Assembly: GCF_032341175.1 (NCBI RefSeq) | Contig: NZ_CP135435.1 | Coordinates: 1,612,001-1,676,000 of the forward strand | DNA from: Bacillus sp. DTU_2020_1000418_1_SI_GHA_SEK_038 | Lineage (GTDB): Bacteria; Bacillota; Bacilli; Bacillales; Cytobacillaceae | Direction: 5' to 3' | DNA length: 64,000 nucleotides | Shown: one piece after another, positions 26,964 through 35,292 of the stretch | Layout: every line of letters begins with the position of its first letter | Numbering within the stretch: the first letter of the stretch is position 1 | The notes under the pieces: generated by a model | What the model was told of the DNA's origin: nothing | What the model saw: only the letters and a program-made list of their open reading frames with translations | The model's database searches: none | Position numbers and translations under genes: made by a program

Positions 26964-26999
26964 AAAAAACGGCTTGCTAAAGGAGCCGTTTTTCTTTTT
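26964..26999 (+). terminator. Terminator after prfC
   Basis: AAAAACGGCT pairs with AGCCGTTTTT around a 9-nt loop, followed by CTTTTTT. Confidence 0.9.
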
Positions 27000-27173
27000 T
27001 GATGTATATAATACTTTTCTAGTATGATCGAATTTTAGTAGTGACCTAGGATAAAACCCCTACATAACTTGACATAAGGTTGAAAAAACACTATATTAAT
27101 ATTATAAATTTGTACTTTAGTGCTAAAAAGCGTTTAAGTGTAAATGTTCTGGGATACTAAGGAGCGTCACAAC

Positions 27174-28553
27174 ATGGACCACATACAACAATCAATAACT
27201 CTTAAGCCTTTGGAGGCCTTTTTCATTACAGTAATTATTTTAGGCGGAATCAGCAGTGCAATTATTTTTGCTGGAGTAGTCCCTCACATACCGATTGTTT
27301 TGGCTATTATGTTCCTAATTGGCTTTGGACTTTTTAAGAAAATAAGCATGAGAGATTTAGAGGATGGCCTTACAAGTGGTGCAAAATCCGGTCTTGGGGC
27401 TGTTTTTATTTTTTTCTTTATTGGCATGTTGATTAGCAGCTGGATGGCAAGCGGAACGATTCCGACTTTTATATATTTAGCATTAGAAGTTGTGAACGGG
27501 AAGTTTTTCTACGCCATAGCTTTTGCCGTGTCCTCTATTATTGGGCTGAGTATCGGCAGTTCATTAACGACAGCAGCAACAATTGGCGTTGCATTTATGA
27601 GCGTTTCTTCTGCCCTAGGCTTATCAGAAGCATTAACGGCTGGAGCGGTTATCTCAGGTGCCTTCTTTGGAGATAAGATGTCCCCGCTTTCAGATACAAC
27701 GAATCTGGCTTCGATGATTGTAAAGGTGGATTTATTTGATCATATTAAAAATATGGCTTGGACAACTGTTCCTGCATTTCTCATTTCATTCGTCCTATTT
27801 GCTGTTTTATCTCCTGAGGAGGCAGTTTCGAATTTTTCTCAAATCGGCTTATTAAAGGAGACATTAGTTGATCAGGGATTTGTTCATTGGTATTCCCTTG
27901 CTCCTTTTTTAATATTGAGTTTTTTAGCGATAAAAAAGGTTTCAGCCCTTGCGACATTATCTGCAAGTATTTTATCGGCATTATTCATCAGTTTCTTTGT
28001 CCAAAAAGGATTTAGCTTAAAAGAAATGATGAATCTTTTGTTTTTTGGATTTCAATCTGATAGTGGTGTAAAGGAAGTGGACTCCCTGTTAACAAGGGGA
28101 GGAATGGAAAGTATGATGTTTTCCATTTCACTAGTTTTGTTGGCTCTCTCGATGGGAGGTCTCTTTTTTAAATTAGGAATATTACCAGCATTATTACAGG
28201 GAATAAAAGACTGCTTAAATCGTGTTCCAACTTTAATTGCTTCAACCGCCGGTACAGCTATAGGCATTAATTTTCTTCTTGGAGAACAATATCTTTCTAT
28301 TCTCCTCACTGGAAATGCTTATCAAAAGGCATATGAAAAGGCAGGATTACATCCAAAAAATCTTTCAAGGGCGCTGGAGGATGCCGGAACAGTTATTAAT
28401 CCGCTCGTCCCATGGGGAGTTTGTGGTGTGTTTTTAACCGGTGTTTTAGGAGTTGACACGATTAGCTATTTACCGTTTACCTTCTTTTGCCTTTTATCTC
28501 CATTATTAACTGTTTTTTATGGTATCACAGGCTTTACCATTGCGAAAAAGTGA
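27174..28553 (+). CDS. nhaC: NhaC-type Na+/H+ antiporter
   Basis: Membrane antiporter of 459 residues and about 11-12 hydrophobic segments, exchanging cytoplasmic sodium for protons. The conserved region SAVISGAFFGDKMSPLSDTT equivalent (about residues 160-185) and a second broken-helix half, including EDAGTVINPLVPWGVCG near residue 405, are typical for the NhaC branch of the ion transporter superfamily. ATG 27174 follows AAGGAG; an earlier in-frame start lacks a site. It may contribute to alkaline pH or sodium tolerance, as in related bacilli. A terminator begins in its last codon. Confidence 0.9.
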   Translation: MDHIQQSITLKPLEAFFITVIILGGISSAIIFAGVVPHIPIVLAIMFLIGFGLFKKISMRDLEDGLTSGAKSGLGAVFIFFFIGMLISSWMASGTIPTFIYLALEVVNGKFFYAIAFAVSSIIGLSIGSSLTTAATIGVAFMSVSSALGLSEALTAGAVISGAFFGDKMSPLSDTTNLASMIVKVDLFDHIKNMAWTTVPAFLISFVLFAVLSPEEAVSNFSQIGLLKETLVDQGFVHWYSLAPFLILSFLAIKKVSALATLSASILSALFISFFVQKGFSLKEMMNLLFFGFQSDSGVKEVDSLLTRGGMESMMFSISLVLLALSMGGLFFKLGILPALLQGIKDCLNRVPTLIASTAGTAIGINFLLGEQYLSILLTGNAYQKAYEKAGLHPKNLSRALEDAGTVINPLVPWGVCGVFLTGVLGVDTISYLPFTFFCLLSPLLTVFYGITGFTIAKK

Positions 28554-28590
28554 AAGAGTGGCTAATTAAAGGCTGCTCTTTCACTTTTTT
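28549..28590 (+). terminator. Terminator overlapping nhaC stop
   Basis: AGTGAAAGAG pairs with CTCTTTCACT around 17 nt, followed by TTTTT. The 5' arm includes the nhaC stop codon. Confidence 0.85.
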
Positions 28591-28711
28591 GTTTTACATT
28601 TGTTTTTTGTCGAATGTTGTAGGAAATAAATTGGAAATTAATTGGGATATGGAAAATATTTAACATCGATCCAGAGCAAAATAATACTATCGAAACTTGG
28701 CTGGTGATGAG

Positions 28712-29185
28712 ATGAAATCATTTACAAAACTGGAAGCGGTATTATGGAGTATTGCTCTGCCTGGATTTAGTCAGTTATTATCAGGACACATATGGAAGGG
28801 CATACTTTTTGTTGTACTTGAAATTACAATTAATGTGTTCAGCAATTTCAATAGGGCCATCATGTATAGCTTTTTAGGGGAAATTGAAAATGCGATCGAG
28901 GTAACTGATTTCCAATGGTTAATGTTTTATCCTTGTTTATATATGTTTGCTATGTGGGATTCTTATCGAAGTGCAATGATAAAAAACGAAGAGCTTTCCT
29001 ACCTCCCATTTGTCTTTAGTGCTTATTTTGTTACAGTTGGGCTAATGTATTCAACAAAACTAACCCTTTTTGGGGTATTATTTGGGCCAGTGTTTCTACC
29101 TATGCTTTTTTTAATTCCAGGATTAGTTTTTGGGTTTTTGGTAAGGTGGTTAATATTAACAATTAGGAAACAAAGAGTCTTATAG
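28712..29185 (+). CDS. Conserved four-helix membrane protein of unknown function
   Basis: A 157-residue membrane protein with hydrophobic segments near residues 8-45, 70-90 and 100-150. The wording SIALPGFSQLLSGHIWKGI (about 13-31), with a central YPCLYMFAMWDSYRSA, recalls a small conserved Bacillaceae family without assigned function, whose first half resembles TM2-type or YozB-type proteins. ATG 28712 is preferred with GGTGATGAG directly upstream, a modest site; TTG 28697 is an alternative. It stands alone, followed by a terminator. Confidence 0.65.
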   Translation: MKSFTKLEAVLWSIALPGFSQLLSGHIWKGILFVVLEITINVFSNFNRAIMYSFLGEIENAIEVTDFQWLMFYPCLYMFAMWDSYRSAMIKNEELSYLPFVFSAYFVTVGLMYSTKLTLFGVLFGPVFLPMLFLIPGLVFGFLVRWLILTIRKQRVL

Positions 29186-29193
29186 TAGTTTTA

Positions 29194-29226
29194 AGCTTTA
29201 ACAACTGTTTTGTTAAGGCTATTTTT
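29194..29226 (+). terminator. Terminator before the DUF5667 gene
   Basis: AGCTTTAACAA pairs with TTGTTAAGGCT, with one G-U pair, around a 5-nt loop, followed by ATTTTTG. Confidence 0.85.
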
Positions 29227-29252
29227 GTGTTTGTAAATTTTTTTGTTTAATA

Positions 29253-29282
29253 ACCCCCAAAAACCATCTAATCAACTGCGAA
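29253..29282 (+). promoter_or_regulatory. Candidate sigma-I promoter upstream of DUF5667 gene
   Basis: ACCCCC at 29253-29258 followed by an A-run, then CGAA at 29279-29282 (20 nt between), matches the -35 ACCCCC and -10 CGAA elements described for Bacillus sigma-I promoters. The start codon is 54 nt downstream, and sigI itself lies 1.4 kb further on. Confidence 0.55.
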
Positions 29283-29335
29283 CAGTTGTAGTGAAAAAAG
29301 CGGCCGCTAAGAAAATAACTATGAGGTGAAATTAG

Positions 29336-30571
29336 ATGAAATTTTTATCAACTAAGGAAATCAACAAAATAGCAAAAGGAACATTAGCAGTAGTTTTGGC
29401 GGGAACATTCACATTAACTGCCTCACTAGCATCTGCAGCCGAAAATACAGAGAACCCAGAAAATTATCAAACGGTAGTTTTGGATAATCAAACAACTGAA
29501 AACAATGTCCAAACTGAAAATAAAGAAATTGATGCAGGAACGAATAATCAAGAAAGTACAATAGATGTAGTCAGTGCTGAAAAGCCATCTCTAGTCCCTG
29601 GAAGCTTTTTCTATTTCGCAAAAATTGCCTTAGAAAAAATCAAATTAGCCCTTACCTTTGACGATGAAAAGGAAGCTAAATTACTTGCCACTTTTGCAGC
29701 AGAGCGCCTTGCTGAAGCTGAAGCACTTTTTGCACAGAAAAAAGAAGCTGAGGCAATGAAAGTAATTGAAGAAGCAATAGAAAATTTATCAAAAGCTGAA
29801 GATCAAGTGAACAAAGAGCAAGAAGACCCTACGAGCGAAGAGTCTGCTGAAGAGGATACTGAAAAAGTAGAACAGACGGAAGAAGATAAGACCGATGCTG
29901 AAGAAGTGGCTGCAAATGATGAAGTGGCGGTTGATATAGATGTAGAAGAAAAGCCAGTCGATGAATTGGAAGAAATAATGTCACAAAACATTATTGCTTT
30001 AAAAGCGGCATTGGAAAAGGTGAAAAATCCAGTTGCAAAGGCTGCACTGCAAAAAAATATTGATAAAAGCTATGAAAAACTAGCGAAAAAGATTGAGAAA
30101 CTAAATAAAAAATATGGAATAGATATTGAGTCAGAGGCTAATTCAGAAGAAGAAGTGGCAAATGACCAAGAAAGCAAGGATGAGACTACAGCTGCAGAAA
30201 CAGATAAAACCGCCAAAGAAGATGTAAACAAGGATAATGCTGAAGCTATTATCCCTGAGAATACTAATCAAGCTGAAGTGATCAATAAGAAGCAAGAGGA
30301 AAAAACAAAGAAAGCTGAGGAACGTGCTGAGGCGAAAAAAGCACATGATTTAAAGAAGCAGCAAGAAAAACAAGCACGTGAATTAGCAAAAGCAGAAGAA
30401 AAACAAAAACGTGAAGCTGCTAAACAAGAAGCAAAGCAAGCCCGCGAGGATGCAAAGGAAAAACGTGAAGAATTAAAAAAAGCCAGAAAACAAGCTCAAG
30501 AAGCCAAGCATGATCAAAAACACTCACATAAAAAGGATCATGAAAATAAAGGAAATGGGAAAAATGACTAA
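29336..30571 (+). CDS. Secreted DUF5667 protein with Lys/Glu-rich coiled coil
   Basis: A 411-residue exported protein. Signal peptide about 1-34, then a DUF5667-type segment (about 84-150: PSLVPGSFFYFAKIALEKI and a helical region of AERLAEAEAL type), a second similar helical segment at about 215-260, and a long charged tail rich in Glu, Lys and Ala, ending in His/Lys. It follows a sigma-I-like promoter and precedes sigI-rsgI, whose product RsgI has a comparable low-complexity extracellular tail. A role as an envelope-stress effector or target of sigma-I is inferred. Binding partner unknown. Confidence 0.8.
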   Translation: MKFLSTKEINKIAKGTLAVVLAGTFTLTASLASAAENTENPENYQTVVLDNQTTENNVQTENKEIDAGTNNQESTIDVVSAEKPSLVPGSFFYFAKIALEKIKLALTFDDEKEAKLLATFAAERLAEAEALFAQKKEAEAMKVIEEAIENLSKAEDQVNKEQEDPTSEESAEEDTEKVEQTEEDKTDAEEVAANDEVAVDIDVEEKPVDELEEIMSQNIIALKAALEKVKNPVAKAALQKNIDKSYEKLAKKIEKLNKKYGIDIESEANSEEEVANDQESKDETTAAETDKTAKEDVNKDNAEAIIPENTNQAEVINKKQEEKTKKAEERAEAKKAHDLKKQQEKQARELAKAEEKQKREAAKQEAKQAREDAKEKREELKKARKQAQEAKHDQKHSHKKDHENKGNGKND

Positions 30572-30601
30572 TATTTTGTAAGGATTTAAAAATTTATTAG
30601 A

Positions 30602-30631
30602 AAAAGAGGACTTAAATTAAGTTCTCTTTTC
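30602..30631 (+). terminator. Terminator between DUF5667 gene and sigI
   Basis: AAAAGAGGACTTAA pairs with AAGTTCTCTTTT around a short loop, with one mismatch. It ends in a T-run that is part of the stem. Confidence 0.7.
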
Positions 30632-30646
30632 CTAATCATGCAGTCA

Positions 30647-30684
30647 ACCCTTATAAAACGTTCCTCGCCACCGTATGATATAAT
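30647..30684 (+). promoter_or_regulatory. Candidate sigI promoter region (sigma-I-like plus TATAAT)
   Basis: ACCCTT at 30647-30652 and CGTA at 30672-30675 sit 19 nt apart, close to the spacing of the sigma-I-like element upstream of the DUF5667 gene, which fits sigI autoregulation. A perfect TATAAT at 30679-30684 offers a housekeeping alternative, although its -35 is poor. Confidence 0.45.
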
Positions 30685-30711
30685 GTGTTTTGGATAAAAG
30701 AGGTGAGGCTA

Positions 30712-31458
30712 TTGCTAGGTTTGTTGTTCATGGCAAAAAAGCGAAAAAAAACAATAGAAGAGACTGTTCATTTAATACAGCAAGGCGATACAGTCCTGCA
30801 AGATGAACTAATAAATTCATATAAACCATTTATTGCTAAAACGGTATCATCAGTTTGTAAAAGATATATATATGACTCAGATGATGAATTCAGTATTGGT
30901 CTAATAGCTTTTAATGAAGCAATACAAAAATACTCACCTGAAAAAGGGAGTTCATTAATAAGTTTTTCAGAGGTCTTAATTAAGAGAAGGGTTATTGATT
31001 ATATTCGTACTCAGTCGAAGCATCAAGTTTTGAAACTTGATTATAGTGCAAGTGATAGAGAGGATGATCAGACTGGAGCTGCGATTGAAAATGAGCTGTC
31101 AATAAACGATTACAATAGGAAAACAGATGAAGAAGCAAGAAGAGAAGAAATTATTCACTTTAATGAAGTCCTTAATAGATTCGAGCTATCATTTAATGAT
31201 TTAATTCAGCAATCCCCAAAGCATGCTGACGCAAGGAAAAATGCAATGAAGGTGGCACAATTAATTGCTGATAATAATGAACTAAAACATATATTACTTG
31301 AAAAGAAAAGATTGCCTATCAAACAGCTTGAAAACATTGTTTCTATTAGCAGAAAAACAATTGAGAGAAATAGAAAATACATAATTGCAATGTCACTTAT
31401 TTTAATTGGTGATTATGTGTATTTAAGGGATTATATTAAAGGGGTGTTGGAAACGTGA
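30712..31458 (+). CDS. sigI: RNA polymerase sigma factor SigI
   Basis: Alternative sigma factor of 248 residues, linked to heat shock and envelope stress in B. subtilis. The region-2 motif ELINSYKPFIAKTVSSVCKR and SFSEVLIKRRVIDYIRTQSK are the SigI hallmarks; the C-terminal domain with KQLENIVSISRKTIERNRKYI acts as region 4-like DNA binder. TTG 30712 has GAGGTG 6 nt upstream and the resulting N-terminus aligns with the LSLLF start I recall for the B. subtilis protein; the internal ATG 30730 lacks a site. The next gene, rsgI, overlaps by 4 nt (GTGA). Confidence 0.92.
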   Translation: MLGLLFMAKKRKKTIEETVHLIQQGDTVLQDELINSYKPFIAKTVSSVCKRYIYDSDDEFSIGLIAFNEAIQKYSPEKGSSLISFSEVLIKRRVIDYIRTQSKHQVLKLDYSASDREDDQTGAAIENELSINDYNRKTDEEARREEIIHFNEVLNRFELSFNDLIQQSPKHADARKNAMKVAQLIADNNELKHILLEKKRLPIKQLENIVSISRKTIERNRKYIIAMSLILIGDYVYLRDYIKGVLET

Positions 31459-32621
31459 AAAAAGGAATAATAATGGAAATAAATGAACGTTTTTTAACGC
31501 TATTAACCCCAGAAGGTGAATTTCTGCGTGCGGCAAAACTTAATAGACAATACGAAATAGGTCAAGAAATCGATTTTTATCCACTAAGTATCGATAAAAC
31601 TACTAATCGGACACTATTTTCCATATTTTCAAGCTTTAAAGCTAAAGCCGTTATCGCAGCAGCTTTAGTAATCATGCTAGTATGTTCTTCTGTTTTTTCT
31701 TTAAGTGGAAATAATGAGGTCTATGCCTATATGTCTATCGATATTAATCCAAGTATTGAACTAGCGATTAATGATAAGTTTCAAGTAATTGAAATAAAGC
31801 CTTACAATGAAGAAGGGGAACAAATAGTTAAACACATTCATGATTGGAAGAAAAAAAATATTCAGGTTATTACGGGTCAGATAATAGAGGAAATTAAAGA
31901 TCAAGGGTATGCAAAAGATAATTATGAAATCGTTATTGCTACAGTAAATACAAAGAAAGAAAATAAAGCACTTGAATCAAAGTGGAATGAAGAAATAACT
32001 GAAATTAAAGAGAATATTCAAAAAGAAAAGCTAGAAGTAAAGGTTATGGATGCATCTCCTAATGATAGAAAAGAAGCGAAAGAAAAAGGTCTTTCCATTG
32101 GATCATATAAAGAAACTCAATTGAAAAAGAAAACTGAACATCAACCTGGTTCAAATAAACCAGATAAGCAAGATAACAAGAAATCAGATCAATCTCGAAA
32201 TCCTAACAATAAAGAGACTAATAATAATCCGAAAAGTGAACATTCCACTATTCCACCTGGACAGCTAAAAAAAGAGCCTGCGTCAAATCGAAATAACGGA
32301 TCTGAACAATCAAACAAAATTAAATTTGAAAAAACAACTCCTCCTGGGCAGGAAAAAAAAGGGGAACGTGAAAACAAACCCAACGGCAACAAACAGGAGA
32401 ATGAAAAAAAAAATAATAATAATGGGAAGCAATTAGAAAAAAATAAACAGAAAAACAAGGATGAGAATCCTTCCTATCAAAGAGGGAATGGAAAAGAAGC
32501 TCATTCAAAATTGAATGATCGTGAAGATAATAAAGAAAAATCTAAATCAGCCAATGAAAACAGAAAAGACAAGGATAAGTGGCATCAGGACAAGGATAAA
32601 AAGGATCGTGACAATGATTAA
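31455..32621 (+). CDS. rsgI: Anti-sigma-I factor RsgI
   Basis: Membrane anti-sigma factor of 388 residues holding SigI inactive. The RsgI N-terminal domain (about 1-55, MKKGIIMEINERFLTLLTPEG) binds the sigma factor, one membrane helix covers about 63-82, and a conserved juxtamembrane domain, YMSIDINPSIELAIN (about 94-108), precedes a long disordered tail. The tail is rich in Lys, Asn, Glu and carries two PPGQ-x-KK motifs. It lacks the carbohydrate-binding modules of clostridial RsgI proteins. The GTG start overlaps the sigI stop, so synthesis is coupled. A strong terminator follows. Confidence 0.92.
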   Translation: MKKGIIMEINERFLTLLTPEGEFLRAAKLNRQYEIGQEIDFYPLSIDKTTNRTLFSIFSSFKAKAVIAAALVIMLVCSSVFSLSGNNEVYAYMSIDINPSIELAINDKFQVIEIKPYNEEGEQIVKHIHDWKKKNIQVITGQIIEEIKDQGYAKDNYEIVIATVNTKKENKALESKWNEEITEIKENIQKEKLEVKVMDASPNDRKEAKEKGLSIGSYKETQLKKKTEHQPGSNKPDKQDNKKSDQSRNPNNKETNNNPKSEHSTIPPGQLKKEPASNRNNGSEQSNKIKFEKTTPPGQEKKGERENKPNGNKQENEKKNNNNGKQLEKNKQKNKDENPSYQRGNGKEAHSKLNDREDNKEKSKSANENRKDKDKWHQDKDKKDRDND

Positions 32622-32637
32622 CATAAATGGCAATGGA

Positions 32638-32664
32638 AAGTCCGGTGAGAACCGGACTTTTTTG
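32638..32664 (+). terminator. Terminator after sigI-rsgI
   Basis: AAGTCCGGT pairs with ACCGGACTT around GAGA, followed by TTTT. Confidence 0.9.
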
Positions 32665-32697
32665 AATCCATCTATATTGGATTAAAGTCATTTAAAG

Positions 32698-32895
32698 CTA
32701 AATATTATTTCCAGACATGCGCGCCTGTGCTTGCTTCACTAATCTTTTTGTAATTTCTCCGCCTACTGAACCATTTGCGCGAGATACAGTATCAGAACCT
32801 AGCTGTACGCCAAATTCTTGTGCGATTTCATATTTAACTTGATCTAAATATTGTTCAATACCGGGAACTAGTAGTTTATTGCTGCTATTTGCCAA
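32698..32895 (-). CDS. Alpha/beta-type small acid-soluble spore protein
   Basis: Second DNA-coating SASP, 65 residues, with the family signatures [20 protein letters not shown] (about 20-39, containing the GPR cleavage site) and [16 protein letters not shown] 32895 follows GATAGGAG. Compared with the SASP at 12798 it carries an extra N-terminal ANSSN and ends MSGNNI. A CATACTA -10 element for forespore sigma-G is visible about 55 bp upstream. It sits alone between sigI-rsgI and a potassium-transporter gene. Confidence 0.95.
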   Translation of the reverse strand: MANSSNKLLVPGIEQYLDQVKYEIAQEFGVQLGSDTVSRANGSVGGEITKRLVKQAQARMSGNNI

Positions 32896-32949
32896 TTCTT
32901 CTCAACTCCTATCATTGTTTGACAGAGGTTATTTATTTCTCTGTAATTG

Positions 32950-32979
32950 TAGTATGTTTAAATAATGGTCAATTGATAA
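32950..32979 (-). promoter_or_regulatory. Candidate sigma-G promoter of SASP gene
   Basis: On the reverse strand CATACTA (32956-32950) matches the sigma-G -10 consensus exactly. The -35 position, TTATCA (32979-32974), 17 nt upstream, is a poor match to TGAATA. SASP genes are classic sigma-G targets. Confidence 0.5.
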
Positions 32980-33134
32980 GTGGAAATATTTTTCGTTATA
33001 GATAAAACTTTATGAATTTAAAGCATTATTATATTTATTGCTGAAAGATAAATAACAATTAGAAATTACTTTCATATTAAAGATATATTCTTTATGATAG
33101 AGGGTATGAAAAGAAAGGAAAGGAATTATAATCC

Positions 33135-34493
33135 ATGTGGAGAAAGGTTAAAATCCGTTTAAGCAGATTAACACCAGCCCAGGTAATAACAAGCTATTAT
33201 TTAATGGCGATTACATTTTCAGTAATACTTCTTAGCTTGCCCTATGTACATAAGCCTGGGGTTGAAATTGATTTTATTGATACGGTATTTACCGCAGTGA
33301 GTGCAGTAAGTGTGACAGGCTTAACTGTTGTAGAAATTTCAGAAACCTATAGTGTCTTTGGGTATTTTATTATTATGATTGTGTTGCAATTTGGCGGTCT
33401 AGGAATCATGGCAATCGGCACGTTTTTTTGGATGTTATTAGGGAAAAAAATTGGCCTTAGAAGCAGGCGGCTTATTATGATTGACCACAACCAAATGGCG
33501 TTATCCGGTCTCGTACATTTGATTAGAGAAATAATCAAAATTGTCCTTCTAATTGAACTTTTAGGGGCATTAATTCTAGGTTTTCATTTTTTGAAATATT
33601 ATCCGACATGGGAGGAGGCATTCCTTCATGGATTATTTGCATCTGTTAGTGCAACAACGAATGCGGGAATGGGTATAACTGGAGCTTCGCTAGTCCCTTT
33701 TGCAAGTGATTATTTTGTTCAATTAATTAATATCTTATTGATTATCCTTGGAGCGATAGGCTTCCCAGTATTAATTGAAGTAAAGGAATATTTATTTAAT
33801 AAAACACTTGACGGGCGCTTCCGATTTTCATTATTTACGAAGCTAACAACCATTACATATGCCGGTCTCCTAATTATAGGCACAATATTTATTTTAGTGT
33901 TAGAGTTTAATCACTTTTTGAAAGGAGTAACATGGCATAAAGGCTTTTTTTATGCGTTATTCCAAGCAGCTACAACGAGAAGTGCCGGCCTTTCAACGAT
34001 GGATATAAGCGAGTTTACTATGCCAACATTATTGGTTTTAAGTATCCTAATGTTCATCGGTGCATCGCCAAGTTCTGTTGGTGGTGGGATAAGGACCACG
34101 ACATTTGCATTAAATATTTTATTTATTTTCCATTTTGCAAAGGGCAATAGAGATATTAAGGTATTTAACCGCGAGCTTCATCAAGATGATATTCATAAAT
34201 CATTAGCCATTACAATCTTAGCAACTGTCATGTGCTTTTTATCAGTTGTGATTCTAAGTATTTCTGATAGTCAGCATGAGCTCATTGCCATTATCGTAGA
34301 GGTTTGTTCTGCTTTTGGTACAACGGGTCTTTCCATGGGGATTACGGCCGATTTAAGCAGCTTTGGGAAATGCATTTTGATGATCCTAATGTTTATTGGC
34401 AGAATTGGTTTAACATCCTTCTTATTTATTATTGGTGGTAAAGAGAAGAAGACCAATTATCATTATCCTAAAGAACGTGTGATTATAGGTTAA
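33135..34493 (+). CDS. Ktr/Trk-type potassium uptake channel subunit (KtrB/KtrD)
   Basis: Membrane subunit of a Na+-dependent potassium uptake system, 452 residues, built from four M1-P-M2 repeats. The filter region of each repeat is visible: SAVSVTGLT, SATTNAG, ATTRSAGLS and SAFGTTGLS, with the expected central glycines. The intramembrane loop of the third repeat (SPSSVGGGIRTTT) is also present. B. subtilis has KtrB (with KtrA) and KtrD (with KtrC); no cytosolic RCK gene is adjacent, which is typical of the KtrCD arrangement, where ktrC lies elsewhere. No c-di-AMP riboswitch is evident upstream. Confidence 0.9.
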   Translation: MWRKVKIRLSRLTPAQVITSYYLMAITFSVILLSLPYVHKPGVEIDFIDTVFTAVSAVSVTGLTVVEISETYSVFGYFIIMIVLQFGGLGIMAIGTFFWMLLGKKIGLRSRRLIMIDHNQMALSGLVHLIREIIKIVLLIELLGALILGFHFLKYYPTWEEAFLHGLFASVSATTNAGMGITGASLVPFASDYFVQLINILLIILGAIGFPVLIEVKEYLFNKTLDGRFRFSLFTKLTTITYAGLLIIGTIFILVLEFNHFLKGVTWHKGFFYALFQAATTRSAGLSTMDISEFTMPTLLVLSILMFIGASPSSVGGGIRTTTFALNILFIFHFAKGNRDIKVFNRELHQDDIHKSLAITILATVMCFLSVVILSISDSQHELIAIIVEVCSAFGTTGLSMGITADLSSFGKCILMILMFIGRIGLTSFLFIIGGKEKKTNYHYPKERVIIG

Positions 34494-34500
34494 AAAATAC

Positions 34501-34585
34501 AGGTGCCTGACTCCATGATTATACTAATATCCAGAGGCTGTACCATTAATTGGACACTTGATATTGAATCTTGGAGCAGGCACCT
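34501..34585. repeat. 85-bp element with terminal inverted repeats, MITE-like or hairpin
   Basis: AGGTGCCTGACTCCA at 34501-34515 is mirrored by TGGAGCAGGCACCT at 34572-34585, with one unpaired base. The interior includes GGCTGTACCATTAATTGGACAC. It begins 5 nt after the potassium-transporter stop and sits between convergent genes, so it could serve as a terminator. The long, precise ends and unrelated interior look like a small non-autonomous repeat element; I recall similar GTGCCTG-type ends dispersed in Bacillaceae genomes, but cannot verify this. Confidence 0.5.
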
Positions 34586-34605
34586 TTGCTTTGCACAGAT
34601 CCGAT

Positions 34606-34956
34606 TTAGTCCGTTCCCTTACTCACATCATGAGTAGGGTGCATAAAAGGACTGCCTTGTGGCCGTTTTTTTCTTTCGAGTAAATCCTTGTTTTCAGACG
34701 TATTCCAGCCAATATCATTCGTTGGATGAACCCACTCATCACCAGCCATAATGGAAGGCTCCGTTTCCTTGCTCCAGTTCTCTAATGGGGAATTTTCTGA
34801 TGAGTAGAAGCTATCGCCTATGACCACGCCATGGGAATTTTCAAAAGGTGCTTCCATTTTAATTCCTGTTCCCTTGAAGCTAGGTGCTTCAATTTGATGG
34901 GGAAGAGTCTCATCAATGCCAATATTCTTTCCAACTGCCTTCTTCTTATTATCCAT
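34606..34956 (-). CDS. DUF3905 protein
   Basis: A 116-residue hydrophilic protein without membrane segments or cysteines. Phrases such as NSHGVVIGDSFYSSENSPLE, then MAGDEWVHPTNDIGW and MHPTHDVSKG, match the DUF3905 family seen in spore-forming Bacillaceae. The repeated HPTxDxG-like motif occurs twice (residues about 76 and 107). ATG 34956 follows AAAAGGGA. The function is unknown; neighbours include other small spore-type genes, so a spore role is possible but unsupported. Confidence 0.75.
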   Translation of the reverse strand: MDNKKKAVGKNIGIDETLPHQIEAPSFKGTGIKMEAPFENSHGVVIGDSFYSSENSPLENWSKETEPSIMAGDEWVHPTNDIGWNTSENKDLLERKKRPQGSPFMHPTHDVSKGTD

Positions 34957-35130
34957 TCAAATCATCCCTTTTCCTTTGTATAGAAAAAATAGCTGGTCTT
35001 TTTTAGATTTTGTTGAATTAGTTCATTTATAAGTCTTTTTAAATTGAAATTTAAGGGAATTTTTTTTTGAATGAAAAAATATTGTGAGAAAACAATAAGA
35101 ATGTACCATTCTCAATAGGAGGCTTCAGAA

Positions 35131-35292
35131 ATGGCAAAAAGAAAAGCGCAATTTGATGCTGCTCTAAAGCATACGAAAACCCCAAAGAAAAACTTAGAGG
35201 AAACGGAATTCTCTGCAGAGTTTAGCCAAGGTGAAAACCCGATGAAAGGAGCAAACCGGAACTCAAAGCAAGGGAGAAAGGGCAGATCCTAA
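35131..35292 (+). CDS. Small basic protein of 53 aa, unrecognised
   Basis: MAKRKAQFDAALKHTKTPKK opens a 53-residue, Lys/Arg/Asn/Gln-rich hydrophilic peptide ending QGRKGRS. AATAGGAGG lies 9 nt before ATG 35131. A second small gene begins in its stop codon (TAATG), so both are translated together. Size and basic, Gln/Asn-rich composition resemble minor small acid-soluble spore proteins (SspL-SspP class), but I see no convincing family signature. A middle stretch, EETEFSAEFSQGENPM, is acidic. Confidence 0.6.
   Translation: MAKRKAQFDAALKHTKTPKKNLEETEFSAEFSQGENPMKGANRNSKQGRKGRS

Noticed and set aside
29803..30346. Reverse-strand Ser-rich and Phe/Leu-rich open frames
   Set aside because: They are complements of the Glu/Lys-rich low-complexity DUF5667 coding sequence.
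33001..33134. c-di-AMP (ydaO/kimA-type) riboswitch before the potassium transporter
   Set aside because: The leader is short and A/T-rich without the conserved stems of that riboswitch.
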